Made by a program: the position numbers and the translations under genes
In this document: piece after piece, positions 45,401 through 55,941 of the stretch
Layout of the letters: the number at the start of each line of letters is the position of its first letter
How positions within the stretch are numbered: position 1 is the stretch's first letter
From: Powellomyces hirtus
Lineage: Eukaryota; Chytridiomycota; Chytridiomycetes; Spizellomycetales; Powellomycetaceae
Length of the DNA: 64,000 bases
Direction of reading: 5' to 3'
NCBI GenBank assembly: GCA_025526995.1
Contig: JAHLKG010000012.1
Coordinates: 558,001 to 622,000 of the forward strand
The notes under the pieces: generated by a model
Told to the model about the DNA's origin: nothing
Database searches by the model: none
What the model saw: only the letters and a program-made list of their open reading frames with translations

Positions 45401-46303
45401 GTTGTCAACAAAAGTGTTTCCCTGCCATGTGATCTTGCAGTGGCCCGTCGCAACCGTGTCGGGAAATCTCTGCCAATCAGCAAGCCTTGAACATATCTGC
45501 TTTTGATATCGCAGAGTTCTTCGCAACTTTATGTGACAGTATCCAATGAGCGAATCGGCATGTTGTGGTGTCCAAGAAGTCGAATTACTATCTTGAGTGA
45601 AGGTGGCTATCAAAATCCGTTCGCTCGTTCGATGATCGTCCACTTGCGTGCATATCAATCTCCAAGCCTCATGTTCAGACCTGTTGAAAGCAACGCTCTC
45701 TATTCCACATTGTTTCAGCTGGTTGAGATAATGGTTGACAAGGCTTTCATATTGTGTGAGTGTGTGAGCTTCCATGCGCTCAGCGCCAGGGTATTGTTTC
45801 AAGCGTGTGCCCGGCGCTGCGACAAAGGCCATGGAAAATAATGTGCCATTTGATTTGTCGGTTACGGTCGCGTCCGCATTTTCCGCGACAGCTTCCAAAA
45901 CGTATGCTACAGCTGTGAATGGCACTGACTGCTCGAAGATCCAGATGGACGGAGTCTCCCCTCCTATCCAGTCGTCTCCGGAATCGAGAAATCCGCGATA
46001 CACGTCGCCAATATGGAATCTGGGCTTTCTGCCTGACTCCTGTTCGTCCCAACTTTCCCGAATTTGACGCTTTTCCTGCCGGGTGTCCACGATTGACACA
46101 ATGGATGGTTCAACTGATTGAGGGAGCAGAGGATTCTTGCGTAGAGCGGCCCACTTCGAGTACTGTCCGACTATCAACGGCTTGGTATTCGAGTTTGGTG
46201 ACGTGCCCAACTGCATGGCATAGAGAGCTTGTAAGCAATCGCTGCGGTCCATGGCGCCTGGTGGTCGCGGCACACAGATGTCCGAATGAATGCAGAGGAG
46301 CAT
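42458..46303 (-). CDS. intronless 1281-codon ORF with SF2-helicase-like motifs
   Basis: One open frame without introns. Helicase-like motifs occur in order: KPEQSMKTS near residues 378-386 in a hydrophobic context (Walker A position, with Met where the family has Gly), LFIDEVDES near 531 (Walker B/DExD), GLSAT near 606 (motif III) and SQAVGRLSG near 867 (motif VI). About 370 residues before and 400 after the core are unrecognised. Start could be Met18 (46252). The arrangement recalls SF2 helicases of large DNA viruses and mobile elements more than any cellular helicase I know; that origin is inference. It contrasts with the intron-rich neighbours and is divergent from uL3m and convergent with the villidin-like gene. 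No terminal repeats or target-site duplication were found by eye. Confidence 0.8.
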   Translation of the reverse strand: MLLCIHSDICVPRPPGAMDRSDCLQALYAMQLGTSPNSNTKPLIVGQYSKWAALRKNPLLPQSVEPSIVSIVDTRQEKRQIRESWDEQESGRKPRFHIGDVYRGFLDSGDDWIGGETPSIWIFEQSVPFTAVAYVLEAVAENADATVTDKSNGTLFSMAFVAAPGTRLKQYPGAERMEAHTLTQYESLVNHYLNQLKQCGIESVAFNRSEHEAWRLICTQVDDHRTSERILIATFTQDSNSTSWTPQHADSLIGYCHIKLRRTLRYQKQICSRLADWQRFPDTVATGHCKITWQGNTFVDNYTNCSISDPEARLLELDSVKRYPQLAQYAPLIHYVFYRLQTRNTTVGHMEGWPEIRYPFPQIFTFLEEDCARSLVHKPEQSMKTSLAAALMWVYCFVRGFNVAAIVRNIGARHTGLVGLATKGLNAINVIVREVINEVQEQLDANGWGKTAAVEALLLRMETDQEMKWGEDGYLKGTRTTDPRRVQQLDREADKFTTRPGLILACPLNHIALEFFADMMQRINRIHCSALFIDEVDESVSSENRHETNLEKGMYPDGAGSGGFPAHFGIYEDDDESTLADNELMKQKLKELFEQGRFRSIPHIIGLSATILPFLFTDQDTPFYVVSMDVAPNYIGHGTPSYCINSVETITEDMPQQPRLGTIRNSEDWWQIESSIVLKIFDCWDGVQVSRSALITTSSTTSRIEKQEYGAMAIAKNAPFPMAAVVNNGRFTDIHFTSHFHDLDLETIYERLEARLMGTGLELENYGSLRFTTSRSRMQILNLQNSLRISREIGGHREVYRRQHPSAIIEIVLSVFEAKNYSQVRYCFLETERLCGREKSYVSFSGRETLTDLYFNHPPGRDSTTVSQAVGRLSGVYIPLQPILRERRLWIQESVWRDIQKYKRITTAALDVLSRFPGCTIRDISEQIMQDPDAFEPRKAASWNEFQELMHQTLDPVKGPKPTVLTKKRHQTAVRRIANSFPKAKIRRTDNDICVGDRHDDHEKADDLSDDYPLIAGAIQRTITKVSMDRKRPKQANESLMWFCNALHDAATPLDGDPIAKMWDMLLSPWYAYLCPGERESQLTSVRGLLAGLVYIKTSNGRIIYAQFEGICRALKLKNVDSFIKPARDHNRNFNYVVERAQGDELKLHSPWECCWKGKKFRPPSLRSNTLNLPERLQELVFCSDKRHRGDYTKDGDIPQLLSRFWKILTEGSGNSDRNIQPDALEELQLYAEAIKQESNPFCEASLVCRRYLCKMPLTIFVSSGLGIMATAREVGWCHFF

Positions 46304-46609
46304 GCAAGCATGTTGCGAGTCTCCCAGCGATCAAAGTCCGTGAGGCTCGTTGGTGGGAACATGGCACTCGGGAGTAAATAGCCCTGAGACCATGCGAGGC
46401 TCACCGTCAAGATGAGCAAGTCTGACGACTCTGACAACCAGAAGACTAACGCGCCAGGCGCGAGATGCGTATGTTGGCTGGAGTGTGGTTTGACATTCGG
46501 CGTTCTTTCCACTTCGAGTTCTTGACTTGGTAAAATAATTGTGGTGATCGTCAAATTGCATAGTGATAGTCGGTGGTTGGGCACGCACTCCACAACAGCT
46601 TCAGCACTC
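46304..46609. promoter_or_regulatory. divergent region, helicase-like ORF / uL3m
   Basis: About 306 nt. A reverse frame (46174-46707) runs through it in another phase and is a shadow. Must contain the uL3m promoter; anything specific to the helicase-like ORF is not visible. Confidence 0.4.
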
Positions 46610-47973
46610 ATGTCCCACTCACTTTTGCTGAGGAGCGCTATGCAGCGTCTCCCACAGCTACCCTTCGTCTGTCTCGGAACTCGACTTCTCCGCACAACCA
46701 CCGCCACTCATGCTCGGAACAGTCGAGCAATAACACCATTCACAGCTCCTCCCTCGGCGACCGGAGAACGACCCGGTCTCCTTCACCTCCAGCCAGCACC
46801 AGCGGCGACATATCCGGTATCTGACGGAACTGGCCCGACACCAGCACCGGAATGGACTTCGGGATCTAAACGCACCGGAGTTGTTGCGCTGAAGAAGGGA
46901 ATGACCGCTATATGGGACGAGTGGGGTGTTTTAACGCCCGTCACCGTACTGCAGGTGAGGAAGTGGATCAGTGATTTTTTTTGTCAACGAAGAATTCGAG
47001 GATTCTGCCGTCTTTGCTGTCAGATCGGAGTTCTTGTGTTGAGCAAGGGCATTCTCTTTTGACCTTAGATTGTCGACTGTGAGGTAATTCGCACACGATG
47101 GCACGCCGGATGCGGATCCTACATTGTGGAGCTCGGAACCGTCAACCACCCACGGCTGCACCGTCTGAACAAAGCACAGCTGTACCACTACCGGAGATGG
47201 ACCATCACACCGAAACGAAAAATGACGGGATTCAAAGTGTCCCCGGATGCTTGCTTGCCAACCGGAACCAAGCTTGTGGCGGCTCATTTTGTGCCTGGGC
47301 AATATGTCGATTGCCAGGCCACCTCGTACGTACCTCACTAGGAGGATTCCTGGAATTGTCAAACGCATGACGGTGTACTTACATTGAGTGCTTGCTTGCA
47401 GAACGGCGAAGGGTTTCCAGGGTGTTATGAAGCGATGGGGATTCAAGGGTCAGTCTGCTTCCCACGGAACGTCTCTCACGCATCGATCATTGGGTTCTAC
47501 TGGTCAAATTGTAAGTCATATGTGTCCCCGTTTTCGCTAAATCCCGAATGAAGAATAACCTTGCCCCGCTCGGCAGGATCCCGGACGTGTCTGGAAAGGA
47601 AAGAAAATGGCCGGAAACATGGGAAACGATACCATCACAGTTCAGAATCTCCGAGTATGTGTTTAACTCAATTGTTCGACTAATCGTATTGATGAAATCT
47701 AACGACATGACGCACTAGGTCATGAAGATTGACACTGAGAACAACCTGGTGTACGTCAAGGGCGCCGTCCCAGGGACCGACGAACGCTACGTGCGCATCA
47801 AGGATGCTGTCAAGAAGGGCTGGTTCAACAAAACTTTCCCTGAAGGCTCCAAAGTTCCGTTCCCGACATTCCTGGGAGATGTAGCTACCCTGCCCCGTGA
47901 ATTGATTCCCACCGCGCCTGCGAGCACTGAACGGGATCCATTCTCACGTCAGAGACGTGAGAGGGAGTTATAG
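46610..47973 (+). CDS. MRPL9: mitochondrial ribosomal protein uL3m
   Basis: Exons 46610-46954, 47069-47325, 47402-47510, 47577-47654 and 47719-47973; 347 aa, in phase. A basic, Ser/Thr-rich presequence is followed by the uL3 fold: [20 protein letters not shown] (in part), the GTGFKG-equivalent [33 protein letters not shown] and [15 protein letters not shown], the bacterial L3 signature. Start at Met 46610; a second Met at 46640 is possible. Role: structural protein of the large mitoribosomal subunit near the peptidyl-transferase centre. Confidence 0.93.
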
Positions 47974-48259
47974 AGAGTGTGACTTAGAATGTTGCCATTT
48001 GTCTTCCTCCATTGCTGCCTACTTCCTCTCCCCCTCCCCGCTAGTTATGCCGCTCATCTCGCACCATTCTTAGATTACCAACAATTTTATTTTAAAGCAC
48101 AATATTCTGTACATTGGAACACGCCTTCGTTTGCGTACATCATCATCCACATCCGATAATCTAATTGCCTAAAGTCTACATTGCACCTGTCAAACTATCG
48201 TACGATAATAGGAGAATGCCGGCGACGCGCAATCACATAGCTAACAAGGACATAACGGA

Positions 48260-49569
48260 CTACGTTCGTAATAGAACGGCGTAAGAAGGATCAGCTTTCT
48301 TCTCATAATCGAGCCATTTGGGACAACACACCTTTCTCAACTCCGCTAGCTCTTTCTTGCTCTGCGGAGGCAAACGATGAGCTCTTCCGTCAGTGGCTTC
48401 ACTGTGAGAAGACCAAATCCAACCTTATCCGACTTCTCTGCTGTCTCCTTGAAAGCCGCAATGCGTTTCTCCAAGTCTTCAAGATGCGCATCGGTAGCTT
48501 CCTGTTGAGTGCGCGCTACAGTACAGTAAGTGTGAATGTCAGTACCGATAATAGGTTCGATAGGACTCCGGCAGAATGGGTAATAGCATTACTGAGTTGC
48601 TTCAACGTTTTGTCATGTGCCTTGCTGCGTTTCTGGATCGCGCTGGTAATCTTCTGGGCTTCTGCCATCAAAGCGCTCATCTTTGCCTTGAAAGTGTAGA
48701 ACGCCGGCAAATGTTAGCGATCAGAGAGGGCCAGGGGGCGTAGGAATGTAAGATAGGGTTAACCACTCCGAGGATAGCAGTTGCGATCATGCGGCCATCA
48801 TCCAGCAGTTGGTTTCGTCCTAGTGGAACCACATCTGAATCGAGAGAAAGATTGCGTAACGCACCTGGTGTTTCTGATGATTCTTCCTCATCCTCATTCG
48901 CGAATCTTCTTGCTTTGTTGAGATCTCCGCCAATTTCCGTTTATACTCTGCGATTTCCGGGCGGCTAGCAATAAGAAAATCGTGAGACCCTGCTATGCTT
49001 CGAAATCTTGCGGAAACTCTTTGGTCTGTATACATCTCGTTTTGATCCTTTGCAACAAACGTCTCCAGCATGTCGGTTGCTTCTGAAAGTCGGTGCTCAT
49101 ACTGAAGGTCGACTTTGCGGATGAGGCCTTTGGCACAGTTTCCAAAACAATCTTTTCGAAGCTCAATTAGCTACGCTGCGGTGTAGCACTCTTAAATAAC
49201 AACTTACTCCGCACGGCTGAAATCAGGTCCGTGGGAGCACTGCAAGGAACATCTGTTTAATCAGAGCCACAATTTAGAACCAAAGCTGTAACAGCCACCG
49301 TACGGCCTGGCCTGTCCATCCGACTCTTCAGGTTCTTTCTGCACGCCACGGACCGCAATCGCCGCATCCGAATCCTGTTCAGCCACGAGCTCGCCGTCTT
49401 GACTGTCCGCGGAGAGGAGCTCGGAGATATATGATCCTTGTCTGGCTCGGCAGGGAGTTTGATCTTTGGCGAAGGAGATCTTGAGAACGCGCTCCGAGGC
49501 GGGTGCATGCCGCTCAAGACGGACTAGGAAGGATGAAGGTGACGAAAGGTGCTTTGTGGGAGGAGACAT
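48260..49569 (-). CDS. hypothetical coiled-coil protein with alternative splice solutions
   Basis: Preferred seven-exon model on the minus strand: 49304-49569, 49208-49239, 48989-49151, 48767-48908, 48546-48686, 48424-48501 and 48260-48361; 307 aa, all in phase with introns near 80 nt. An alternative keeps 48865-49151 as one exon in a different frame and skips 48767-48864; it is also in phase (301 aa). The protein has a Ser-rich N-terminus, an LRK/Glu-rich helix region, an acidic linker and a long C-terminal coiled coil ending in LRKVCCPKWLDYEKKAD. No family recognised. It could be a subunit of a kinetochore, tethering or trafficking complex, which is speculation. Confidence 0.65.
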
Positions 49570-49797
49570 GATGCGACCGAGGAAGATGCGAAATTGTGCG
49601 ACTGGGCAGGGTTCATTTGGGGATTCACGTCGACGCGCTTTTGGTTTTCCGTGTCAACAACAGGATTTTGTCATTCCCGGTAAGGTTTTCGGAACAACGA
49701 CCGCCGTTAACGTTTTCTACGAGCACCTCGTCTCCGCTTGCGAAGATAGAACGAATTTCGGATTACCAAAGAGAGGCTCAAGACGCACCTCTCAAAA

Positions 49798-50621
49798 ATG
49801 TCGCCGTACAAAAAGGATTCGGCGGACGTACCAACGTCAGCACATTCCCCGAAAAAGTCCTCCTCCTCCTCCTCGGCCGACAAACAAAAAGATACACCAG
49901 CGACAACAACAACCCCGGCTGCTGTATTCGAAAAGAAACTCGCAACACCCGCGGTGAACATTTTCAGGTGCGCCGCCTTTTAGCGTAGCTAGTGCCAGAC
50001 CCGCGTTGCTTCCGTACCGCAAGTCCGCATTTGCGCCGCCCAACGAAGACAAAGAACTAGAGGGATGACCCGTGCACCACTATCCATGACAACTAAATGT
50101 TTGAGGAATCTCCCCATATATGTGCCCGAAAATCATCTCTTGCCGTGATCTGATGACGACCTACAGTAATGATGGATCATTTGCGGAACGGTTCAAGCAA
50201 ATGCAAAGTGAGGCGGATGAAAAGCGAAAACAACAAGAAGCTATTGAAAAGTAAGTCATTACATCTCTGGCCAATCTCTCCCCGACAATATCCCCTCGTC
50301 GCATGTCTAAATGTTGTGTTTAACTTCTCCAGGAAAAAAGAATTTGACTCCTCATTCGTAAGTACTGCGTTACGCGTTTCAGAATATCAAACTTCAGAAT
50401 AACGAGCTTCATGTTCTTTCATCTAGCGCATGCGAGGAAAGCGGAAGAAGGCTGCAGCAGATCAAACCAACGGTGGGTCCGTTGCGAAGAAAGCAAAAGA
50501 GGAAGCTCTAGACGAAGAGCTTGACCCATCTGCGTCGGCCTATCTTCGGGAAATGCGAAAGATGAAAGAGAAGTTGCCGGGTGGTGACCAAGGGAGCGGT
50601 GTGCGCCCATTAGTGAAATAG
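49798..50621 (+). CDS. TRIR-like protein (telomerase RNA component interacting RNase family)
   Basis: Exons 49798-49967, 50167-50250, 50333-50357 and 50427-50621; 157 aa against 176 in human TRIR. The first junction creates VNIFSNDGSFAERF, aligned with the human VNLFANDGSFLELF. The C-terminal part has RGKRKK, GGSVAKKAKEEALDEE, SASAYLREMRKMK and ends VRPLVK, the same end as human (TRPLVK). Family role: human TRIR is reported as an exoribonuclease acting on telomerase RNA; whether the fungal protein does so is unknown. The third exon is only 25 nt. An extra open stretch in intron 1 (after 49990) could be an alternative exon but is not needed. Confidence 0.8.
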
Positions 50622-50893
50622 ATTTTTCTGAACCGCATGCTGTTCGTCGATGAGCAATCCCAGACTTACTCAGGTCCATGACCCTGAATGAAACTGGCAC
50701 CCATATTACCGTAACACCAGGTTCAATGATGTCCACCCTATCCGTTGATGTGGTTCTTCAAGTCCACCGACAGATGATGGTCCACCGTGCGGCCTGACTT
50801 CGGCAGCGCACTCATATAGCGATCAATTCGAATGCAATATTGACATAAATAATTTCCAAAAGCGTCCAGACAGAAATAAAAATATAGGTGAAT

Positions 50894-51763
50894 TCACACA
50901 GAGGCGTTTTCAGCCTCTCGAACCAAATCCCTAACACTCTGCTCAAAGCCCGCTCCAACTTCCTCGTCCCCTTCCTCAGCCCTGACCGTCGCGTCCTCAC
51001 ATACCAACCGAAACGACCAATCGCCCATCAAGGTTCCCAGTATGATCTCCATAGCTAGTTCCGGGGTCTTTGCCTCAAGCGGGCTGCTGCGCGGCGGTGG
51101 GGAGACTGTGCAAGTGTACGTCGTCGGGGAACCGCGCGTGAGCGTTGCATGCGGGTGTCGTTTGAGAATGTCAATTGTGGAGAGCGGCAGGAGGATGGAG
51201 CGTTTGGGTCTGCCAGGTTGTGATTGTTGCTGTGGGGTTGTGAATGACGCGGTGGTGCTGGTGGAAATGGTCGCTGGTGGCCGGATCCTCGTCAACAGCG
51301 ACCCTGTCGTTGGCGCAGTTGCACCCGTGTACGAATACTTCCTCACCGTCAACACAGAGTTTGTGGGTTTGGATATCGGGGACGCTGGATCCGGCAGCAC
51401 AATCTCCGCCTGCGCAGTCCGCGGCGTGTACGGATCTACCGCGGAATCCACCAACGGGGTCACTTTGATGACGCCCGAGTGATCTGCTGGCGTCGGTGGA
51501 GCGGACGCTGCACCTGGCCCAACGACGACTCGTAATGGCTGGTTGCCTTTCCGCTGTGCCTGCGATTGAAGCTGGTGCTGAGAGTCGTCCTGTTGCGCGT
51601 CTGATAACTCTTTTCGACGTCGTTTTTGGAGCCGGTAGACGGTGGTAAGGGGGCCGGTTGACTGGCTTTTTACCGCTGCGCGCATGTCTGCCTTGTCGTA
51701 GCCGAGCCCTGCTAGGTCCTCGATTACATCCTCATCAATGCTTTCTACGTCGGGCGTTTCCAT
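50894..51763 (-). CDS. UBA-like domain protein resembling the tail of an AMPK-type kinase, no kinase domain
   Basis: Single-exon ORF, 289 aa. Residues 8-50 (DEDVIEDLAGLGYDKADMRAAV in part, then TTVYRLQKRRRK) match the UBA-type helix bundle that follows the kinase domain in AMPK/MARK-related kinases, where the final TAxYxLL is written TTVYRLQ here. The middle is Pro/Thr/Gln-rich and disordered. The last 70 residues (MEIILGTLMGDWSFRLVCED in part) could be a small C-terminal domain. No kinase domain lies upstream in the minus direction within reach. It may be a free-standing adaptor, or the C-terminal half of a kinase whose other part was lost or lies beyond an unseen intron. Confidence 0.65.
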   Translation of the reverse strand: METPDVESIDEDVIEDLAGLGYDKADMRAAVKSQSTGPLTTVYRLQKRRRKELSDAQQDDSQHQLQSQAQRKGNQPLRVVVGPGAASAPPTPADHSGVIKVTPLVDSAVDPYTPRTAQAEIVLPDPASPISKPTNSVLTVRKYSYTGATAPTTGSLLTRIRPPATISTSTTASFTTPQQQSQPGRPKRSILLPLSTIDILKRHPHATLTRGSPTTYTCTVSPPPRSSPLEAKTPELAMEIILGTLMGDWSFRLVCEDATVRAEEGDEEVGAGFEQSVRDLVREAENASV

Positions 51764-54211
51764 ATTCTTTGCTCTTTTCAGTGGTGCGCGATTGTGTTCG
51801 TATTCCGTGGTTGCAAGTATTCTGTGGTGTCAGGCTTTCGTGTTCCGAAGATTCGACTCTTCTTTTAGTTAGTAGGACGGTCCACCAGAAGTTGCCACGT
51901 TGTCTAATAGCTGAAACTACAGAGAAGAGGCAAGAGATATTGCGCACAATAGATATAGAGATGAATGGGCTCGTACACGCAGAGGCTCTGTTTAGAGAGA
52001 AACCCAGCTGCCAGAAAGATTGAGAGCGCGTCGCGTGCGCCCGACGATCACGTCAGCCAGCTGCGAAGCAATTGCCAGAACCCCGTCAATGGGACCTCTA
52101 TAAAGGGCCGAATTTGCAGAAGGATTGCTGCAGGGAATGCGGAAGTATACTCTACCTTGACATTCTCAGTGCTCAATTTCACCGTGCTAGGCAAACTAAG
52201 ACGGTCTGTGTCTAGCGATACAGTACTGCAAGCCGTGGTGATCGTGCGTTGTAAATGCCAGAAAAACAAATGCATGAGACCGGCGGCATTCAGCTTGACC
52301 GTATTGTAAAGACTCGGGTCGCAAAATGACACGCTGCTCGCAAGTACGTGGTACTTGTGTTGCAGCCCTCAGATCATTCTCTCTCATATAAGGAGAGGTT
52401 ATGGGGAAAGACGCTTTTACCGTGCCCCATCGTTGTTGAGGCGGGGGAAAGAGCCTCCTGAAACCATTGTTGCGCACCTGGGAAGGGACGTGGGAACGAG
52501 CCTGTCACATTGCGGTCTTTTGCCGGGACGGTTCGCGCTGGGCTTTTCGTGCATACAAGATGTGTAACCCAGGTCTCAGATGTCCCTTCAGTCCGACATA
52601 TCAACCCGTTAGCCGCCAACTCATTACTGCCTTTTGTCACCTTAAAGGTCCAGCCGTTTGCTGCTTTTGGCCCTCTCAGCCGTAGTCGGCTGTATAATTC
52701 CCGTCTCACCAACCATGCTTCTACACCTTGAGCCACCTCAAATGTCTGGTTGCATTTAGCGACCTTGATCATCCGCCATTTTTGATCATCATCACTGACC
52801 TCCTACGGCTGCACTTCGCCAATGGAAATTGACCTGCACTGCTGTCGCCATTGCACTGCGCACCATCTACATACCACGTCTACCCACCAATTGCGGCATC
52901 TCCCACAAGTCGATGAAACCATGGTTTTGTCATTGTGAGAGCAACTCCTGGTGGCCGACTACGGCCAACGCTACTGACCTCGTCCGCAACAACCCTCTAT
53001 CGCCAACCCTGACGGGGACAACAACACTCAGCACTCTACAACCGCAATTCCGTCGTGCGTACTAGTCACTATCAAAGCACCCTTGGCTCGCGCCTCTTTC
53101 TAATCCTTTCTTCTTCTGTCTCTTTTTTTCAAACTGTTTTCAGTTCGAGTAACGCTTTCTGGCGCCAAATGCTAAACCCAAAAGAGGGGACACGACAGAA
53201 ACAATAAACCTTGCCCTCCGTCGTTCGCTGGAGGGTTTTTACCAAGTGCTACTTTGGGGTTACACCTGCGTCGGAGGATGTCGTCTGATTCTGGTCACAG
53301 CTGCCTTTCTGGTCTCTCTCATCATTTCCGGTCAAACCACGCGCGCAGACGCACATCACTGAACTCGAAAAGAGAAATAAAACTCAAGACCAGAAAGGGA
53401 GATAAGCATGGAAAATGACCCGGCCATTCGTCGACGGACCATCGTATCAGCGATGGAGGGCCCCTATGCCTCTTCTAACAGACTTCCCTCAAGCGCCGCT
53501 CTCAAGAAGTGGTAGCAAGTCAACAGGACCGCATTGAGAGCTGCTCACCACAGCGCCTTTCGTTGCCTATGGTGAGTGCTACACACTGAGGTTGACTTTT
53601 TGTTACCTGGTCTTCCTAAGCGTCGTGTACATAGTCCGCAGTGGCGAGCAGCTTTCTCCAAGTTGGAAAATGCCGATGGGAAGTAAGGTAAACAGGTGCT
53701 CGCATTGAGCGATTGTCACCTTGAGCTCAAGTCCCCAACACCGCCTTTCTTTCTCACAAAGATCGATTTCGACGAGTGCCTTCTTTTGGAAGGCGATTAT
53801 ATGACATCTATGAAGATATATAAAATTCCATTGCTCATTGTACTGAATGTTCAAATAAAAGGGGACGTTGACGTGTGATACCCGTGTCTTTGGTGCTTGT
53901 CTTCCAAGATTATTCCAACTAGTGGCGCAGAGAGGCGCAGCAGACGCGGTCTGCATCCTACATCCAGCGCGACCTACTTATGGGATTTGATGGTTCCAGC
54001 CACGCCTGGAAACAGGCAAAGTTTCTTTCTCCAATTGGCGCACCGCTTGCAGTTTGCTCAACGACCAAAACCGACGGCATTTGCTGAAATCACAGTGCTG
54101 ATCAGTCTTGCACATATTCTCACACCCCACGGTTCAGCAACCAGCAGTCAATCCACCGAACCCCGGCACCTTGACCTTTCGATTTGTCGACGTTAACGGT
54201 CCAATATTAAA
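51764..54211. other. 2.4-kb gene-poor region upstream of eIF3i
   Basis: Scattered ORFs under 135 codons. The most protein-like is a reverse frame at 52374-52772, without a known domain. At 53160 there is a tggcgcc block and at 53180 an aaaagagggga purine run that recall the ends of LTR elements but no LTR pair was found. No gene is supported. Confidence 0.45.
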
Positions 54212-55941
54212 ATGGTAAATGCGAAACAGCAATCCCCGGACGAAATGTCGTCGACTGTTGGAAGGTTGTCCGCAACTGTCTGTCGACCGGCTCGGATTAA
54301 CGATTTTTTCTATGAACAGCGTCCTATATTGTTGCACGGACACACTCGGTCTCTGACCAAAGTTAAATACAACCGCGACGGCGATCTCCTGTTCTCCACC
54401 TCAAAGGACTCGAAGCCAAATGTTTGGTTTGCTCACAACGGCGAGCGTCTGGGAAGCTACGATGGACACAACGGCGCGGTCTGGGATCTCGACGTCAGCT
54501 GTAAGTGGATATACGAATTGTGAGGCTGGGCGAATGGATTGGACGAGAAACGGCAATTCGAACGGTTGTCAGTGACGAGATTCAGATTTTTTGGAGAAAC
54601 ATGGGGAACGCGGTGTTCGGGCTAAGTGTGAGGGCCGAGTTACGATGGGGAGAGGATACGATTCCTGACGGGAGATTTATCATGGAATATTGCCGTAGAG
54701 GGTGATCTTGGAAGTTTTTCAGGAGGCGGCTTTGGAGCGGACCGAAGATGAATCAAGCTGCAACGCTTGGCACGACCATCTGGAGAGCAGCTTTGCGTTA
54801 GCATACCAGTTGACTTGGCAACTAAAAATGATTTTCGCCTATTTGCAGACGATAGCAAGCGACTGCTGACAGCTTCCGCCGACAATACTTGCCGGCTATG
54901 GGGTGTGGAATCAGGGAAGCAGCTGTATCAGTGGAATACCCGAACCCCTGTAAGAGCGGTGGCCTTTGGCCAGGGTGACCGCATCGCCCTGTATGTCACA
55001 GATGCCCTGATGGGTCAGCCGTCAACCATTTGGATCGTGCCCATCGAAGACGACCTGGAAAACCGTATGTTCGCAGATGTGAAGAGAGGTCCGGGTTTCC
55101 AACAAGTTATCTAATGCCAACACTGATCACAGAAACCGACGAGTTCATTCGCAAGATTGTCATCACCGGATCTAAAGCAACCGTGGCATCATGGGGTGAT
55201 CTCAACAAGACCATCTACACTGGTCACGAGGACGGAACAATCACAATCTGGGACGCTGAGGTATATTATTGCCGATATCCAGAATACATCGCAGGAAATC
55301 TTCTGACATCTGGTTTATTGGATCTTTCCAGACCGGAGAGCAAATCAAGCACGTCAAGAGCCACACCAAGGCCATCTCCGACATGCAGTGGGCTGCTGAC
55401 TACGGATACTTCATCACCGCTTCCAAAGACCACACCTCCAAAATCTTCGACGCCAAGACCTTGCGCGTGATGAAGACCTACACCACCACCCGTCCAGTAA
55501 ACTCGGCTGCTCTGTCCCCTATCCGACCACACATTGCTCTGGGAGGTGGTCAAGAAGCTATGGAAGTCACCCAGGTCGGTGGTGCCAAGCAAGGAAAGTT
55601 CGAGACAAGGTAAATGGGATGCGAACGCGCTGCCGACAAATGGACAATTACTTACCTTCACCCCTTCGTCAAGATTCTTCCACCTGCCATTCGAGGAGGA
55701 GATTGGCCGTGTGAAGGGACACTTTGGCCCCATCAACACTCTCGCCTTTGCCCCAGATGGCCGAAGCTTTGCCAGTGGTGCCGAAGATGGTTTCGTGCGA
55801 ATCCACTACTTTGACGACGACTACTTCGACTTTAAGTAAGGCCGTCTTTGTATATCCCCACTGATGCAGCTATCCTACATTTGCTGACGATCACACCTGT
55901 CTTTTTTGATTAGGTATGAGGAAGAGTCCATGGAACTGTAA
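54212..55941 (+). CDS. TIF34: translation initiation factor eIF3 subunit i
   Basis: Exons 54212-54214 (the ATG only), 54320-54500, 54849-55064, 55133-55260, 55332-55609, 55674-55835 and 55914-55941; 331 aa. With the first 105-nt intron removed the protein starts [20 protein letters not shown] (in part), as eIF3i does; the intron is stop-free and in frame, so retention would only add 35 residues. WD repeats follow, with [43 protein letters not shown], the strongly conserved [15 protein letters not shown] and [11 protein letters not shown] near the end. Role: WD40 subunit of the eIF3 complex in 43S pre-initiation complex assembly. Confidence 0.95.

Noticed and set aside
42300..46600. Terminal inverted repeats or target-site duplication flanking the helicase-like ORF
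   Set aside because: Searched by eye at both sides; only the local hairpin at 42381-42416 was found, with no partner near 46300-46600.
46174..46707. 177-codon reverse ORF overlapping the helicase-like start
   Set aside because: Different phase from the helicase-like frame and overlaps the uL3m first exon; treated as a shadow, though it leaves the true helicase start uncertain.
49990..50070. Extra exon in the TRIR-like gene
   Set aside because: Open and protein-like, but direct splicing of 49967 to 50167 gives the conserved NDGSF junction and the extra stretch lacks a usable donor before its stop.
52374..52772. 132-codon reverse ORF and a tRNA A-box-like stretch inside it
   Set aside because: Protein-like composition but no family; no matching B box, so neither a gene nor a tRNA/SINE was called.
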